Of a stretch of DNA of 64,000 nucleotides, positions 61,639 to 64,000 are shown piece by piece. How positions within the stretch are numbered: the first letter of the stretch is position 1; each line of letters opens with the position of its first letter. The notes beneath the pieces were generated by a model, which saw only the letters and a program-made list of their open reading frames with translations, searched no databases and was not told where the DNA came from. Made by a program: the position numbers and the translations under genes. This DNA comes from Pelomonas sp039929605 (GTDB taxonomy: Bacteria > Pseudomonadota > Gammaproteobacteria > Burkholderiales > Burkholderiaceae_C): assembly GCF_039929605.1 (NCBI RefSeq), contig NZ_JBDSQX010000152.1, forward strand, positions 1 to 64,000. Reading direction: 5' to 3'.

Positions 61639-64000
61639 TCAACGGGACGGATCGCCGAAGAGGGCGTATCCGGCCCAGTAGAACGGATGCGCCCAGCGCC
61701 CGCCACCGAGAGTTCCCTCGATCATCCCCACTTGCGCCAAGCGCAACGCCTCGGCGCGCGGGGCCTTGGCCGAGAACGTGGCCGCTGTGAGCGCGGCGGC
61801 CGAGGCGGTCTCGACCGACCAGTGCGTGGCCAGCACCGAGCGGCTGCCGGCGAAGAAGAAGCCGCGCACCAGGCCCGACATGGCCGCCCCGCCCTGCTCG
61901 CCCGCCGCCGTGTTGCAGGCGGACAGCAGCACGGCTTGGGCGTTCAGGCGCAGCGTCAGCACGTCGTCCAGCTCCAGCAGCGGCGAGGCGGTGGCGTCGG
62001 ACGTGGGCGCCAAGGCCAGCGCAGGCTTGGACACGCCCGGCAGCTCGCCCGGCATCAGCCCGTGCGTGGCGAAGGCGATGAGGCGGCGGTCGTCCAGCTT
62101 GGCCGCGAGCACGGCCTCGCGCGTGGCGGCGGCGCCGAGCAGCAGGTCGGTTTGCGGGTTGGCGCCAACGGCCTTGGCCAGCACCGTCAGCTCGGCGCGG
62201 GTCTCGGGCAGCGGCGGGATGTCGCCATAACTGAAGCCCCAGGCGGCGTCGTACTTGGTGGCACCGCTGCCCAGAGCCGCACGGCCAGCCTTGGCGCTGG
62301 ACTTGAACTGCGGGTCGCCCACGCCGAACAGCGCCTTGGCCGCCGGTGCGGGTGACGCCGCGCGGCGCAGCGCGTATAGGGCGCCGGCCGACGGCAACTG
62401 TGTGACGGCCATCTGCCGCGCCACGAAGGCATCGGGCTGGGCGGAAGTCAGCGCGGCGGCAAAGGGCATGGCGGCCAGCGCACCGTCGGCGGCGACGAGC
62501 AGGCTTCTCACACCGCCACTCGGTGGCATCAGCGGCGCGATGAGTTCCTTCCAGACCTCGTGCAGCACGGCCACGGGCAAGGTCGGCGGGCGGCCGGTGC
62601 TGAGGTCCAGCGCCGTGCGGGTCTGCGCGACCCGCTCCGCCCAGCCGGCCGCGCCGATGCCGGACGCGGAGAAGCGCGTGGCCTCGCCCGGCACGATGAG
62701 CCAGGTCAGCGTGGCGCCCTCCAGTGGCTGCACGACGAGCAGCGCCTCGCCGGGCGACATCAGCTTGGCGAGCGCGGCCGGCGCCGGCAGCGTGGGCGTG
62801 ACGAGATCGGCATAGGCGGGGTAGGCCTTGGCAACGCGCTCACGCTGGGCGGTCAAGGCCTCGCGCGCGGCCTGAGCCACCTCGCGCTGCAGGCGCACCT
62901 GCTCACGCACGGCGGCCAGTTCGTCGGCATTGGCCTTCTGCTGCTTCTTGCGCTCGGCGTCGGGCAAGGCCTTGAGCTGGGCCTTGGTCTCGTCGCTGCT
63001 GTTGCGGCGGCGGATGCGGTCTTCCTCGCCCAGCGACGCGTTCAGGGTGCTGTGCCTGGCCGCCGCAGCCGCACGCAGCGCCTGCTCTTCCTCGATCAGG
63101 CCGCGCAGCGCGGGCGTGGCGGCCAGCACGCGGGCGCTGGCGTCCACCAGCGCGCGGTGGGTGGCGCCGGTCTGCATGCGGTCGGCCACCTGCATGGCGC
63201 GGTCGGCCCAGGCGGGGTCGACCTTCTCGCCACGCAGTGAACGCGCGGCGATCTCGCGCAGGAACTCGTCAAACGCCAGGCCGAGCACGAAGCCGCGCGC
63301 GCCCGACAGGTCCAGGTCCAGCCAGCCGCCGGGCGTGTCGAGCAAGGCAGCAAACAAAGGCTGGTAGTCGCCCCAGGCGCCGGCCATGTCACCTTTGAGC
63401 ACGCGCACCAGCGCCCGCACGCCAGCGGCCTCCTGCGTCTGCGGATGCGCGTCGCCGTAAAGCCGCAGGCGTGAGCGGTGGATGCGCTCGACGATCTCCA
63501 GCGCCTCGTCGGAACGGCCGTTCTTGGCGGCCAGCAGCGCGCGTAGCCGCCAGTCGCTGGCACGGTCCCGAGCCAGGCTGTCGGCGGGCAGGCTGGCCAG
63601 GAACTCGCGGTAGAAGGCATCGGCCTCGGCCCAGCGGCGCAGGCCGATCAGCGAGCGGACCTGCTCCTGCCGCGCCAGCCAGCGCGCGTGGCTGGCCGCG
63701 CCGGCACCGGCGCGCTGCAGCATGTCGTCGGAGCGCTGGGCGTTCTCCAACGCGGCGGCGTACTGGCGCGACGCGACCTGGGCCTGCGCCAGGCGGTAGC
63801 TCCAGCGGGCGCCTAACGCGTCGGTGAGCTGGCCGGAGCGCCACAGCGCCAGGTTGCTCTGACCGATCTGCACGGCCTCGGGCGCGCGGCCCTGGCGCAC
63901 CAGGGCGTAGGTCAGCATGCCCTGGGAGCCGTCGTACCAGCCGTAGGCGTCCTGCACGGCGGTGTCGCGGGCGCTTTTGTTCATGTCCTTGGCTGAGCGG
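61639..64000 (-). CDS. CHAT-domain protein (5' end beyond window)
   Basis: About 787 residues are visible; the reading stays open past the ATG at 63984 to the edge, so the true start may lie outside. The N-terminal part has TPR-like helices, followed by a charged coiled-coil region (about 295-380, with DAERKKQQKANADELAAVREQV). The C-terminal CHAT domain has the catalytic dyad: His in LIAFATHGLMPGE and Cys in AVLLSACNTAAGE. CHAT proteins are caspase-like proteases, some acting in defence or cell death. It is the first gene of the CHAT-FecR-CHASE2 set. Confidence 0.88.
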   Translation of the reverse strand, partial: RSAKDMNKSARDTAVQDAYGWYDGSQGMLTYALVRQGRAPEAVQIGQSNLALWRSGQLTDALGARWSYRLAQAQVASRQYAAALENAQRSDDMLQRAGAGAASHARWLARQEQVRSLIGLRRWAEADAFYREFLASLPADSLARDRASDWRLRALLAAKNGRSDEALEIVERIHRSRLRLYGDAHPQTQEAAGVRALVRVLKGDMAGAWGDYQPLFAALLDTPGGWLDLDLSGARGFVLGLAFDEFLREIAARSLRGEKVDPAWADRAMQVADRMQTGATHRALVDASARVLAATPALRGLIEEEQALRAAAAARHSTLNASLGEEDRIRRRNSSDETKAQLKALPDAERKKQQKANADELAAVREQVRLQREVAQAAREALTAQRERVAKAYPAYADLVTPTLPAPAALAKLMSPGEALLVVQPLEGATLTWLIVPGEATRFSASGIGAAGWAERVAQTRTALDLSTGRPPTLPVAVLHEVWKELIAPLMPPSGGVRSLLVAADGALAAMPFAAALTSAQPDAFVARQMAVTQLPSAGALYALRRAASPAPAAKALFGVGDPQFKSSAKAGRAALGSGATKYDAAWGFSYGDIPPLPETRAELTVLAKAVGANPQTDLLLGAAATREAVLAAKLDDRRLIAFATHGLMPGELPGVSKPALALAPTSDATASPLLELDDVLTLRLNAQAVLLSACNTAAGEQGGAAMSGLVRGFFFAGSRSVLATHWSVETASAAALTAATFSAKAPRAEALRLAQVGMIEGTLGGGRWAHPFYWAGYALFGDPSR

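Overview
This window is a 64-kb piece of a high-GC proteobacterial chromosome. It is most likely from the Burkholderiales, close to the Roseateles, Rubrivivax and Mitsuaria group. The evidence is PEP-CTERM proteins, a homodimer-type pyruvate dehydrogenase cluster (aceE-aceF-lpdA) with a lipoyl domain on LpdA, a FixJ-type two-component pair next to it, a LapG/LapD pair and urease genes. This placement is inferred from gene content only. I saw no rRNA, tRNA or CRISPR array.

Layout. (1) 1-11 kb is a rearranged accessory stretch. It holds the end of an IS3-family element, dispersed palindromic repeats with two decayed REP-associated transposase (RAYT) fragments, an ECF sigma factor with two small CPMC membrane proteins, an acetamidase-like protein, and a GNAT gene whose tail is tandemly duplicated. 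A lower-GC TIGR04141/DUF6119 gene follows. The urease structural genes ureA-x-ureB-ureC come next, and both ends of that set carry local duplications. (2) 11-28.4 kb is mostly core: a PEP-CTERM protein, nitroreductase, ApbC/Mrp, a TonB-dependent receptor, LapD and LapG, an HDOD protein, a WxxGxW lipoprotein and the pyruvate dehydrogenase operon. (3) 28.6-39 kb holds a PAS histidine kinase and FixJ-like regulator divergent from aceE, folD, a Phd/ParE-type toxin-antitoxin pair, prlC, and an OmpR-type two-component pair. A shared promoter motif links that pair to a downstream hydrolase. (4) 39-50.5 kb is read almost entirely on the minus strand: an expansin-CBM2 protein, a broken patatin gene, GST, small enzymes, an M16 peptidase, and a KaiC-like ATPase paired with a hybrid kinase. 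(5) 50.8-55.9 kb is a clearly lower-GC three-gene operon that matches the architecture of the anti-phage system Detocs (dtcA-dtcB-dtcC). (6) 56.4-64 kb is read on the minus strand: a TAXI-type solute-binding protein preceded by a tiny secreted peptide, then a CHAT - FecR - CHASE2/PAS/GGDEF/EAL operon that runs off the right edge.

How the genes work together. The strongest system-level call is Detocs: a large helical-repeat histidine kinase, a stand-alone receiver and a receiver fused to a nucleoside-phosphorylase effector, with stop/start overlaps at both junctions. The DUF6119 gene and the toxin-antitoxin pair are further accessory or conflict-type genes. Cyclic-di-GMP signalling recurs in LapD/LapG and the CHASE2-GGDEF-EAL protein. 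The left 11 kb shows repeated duplication and decay around RAYT/REP sequences and the urease genes.
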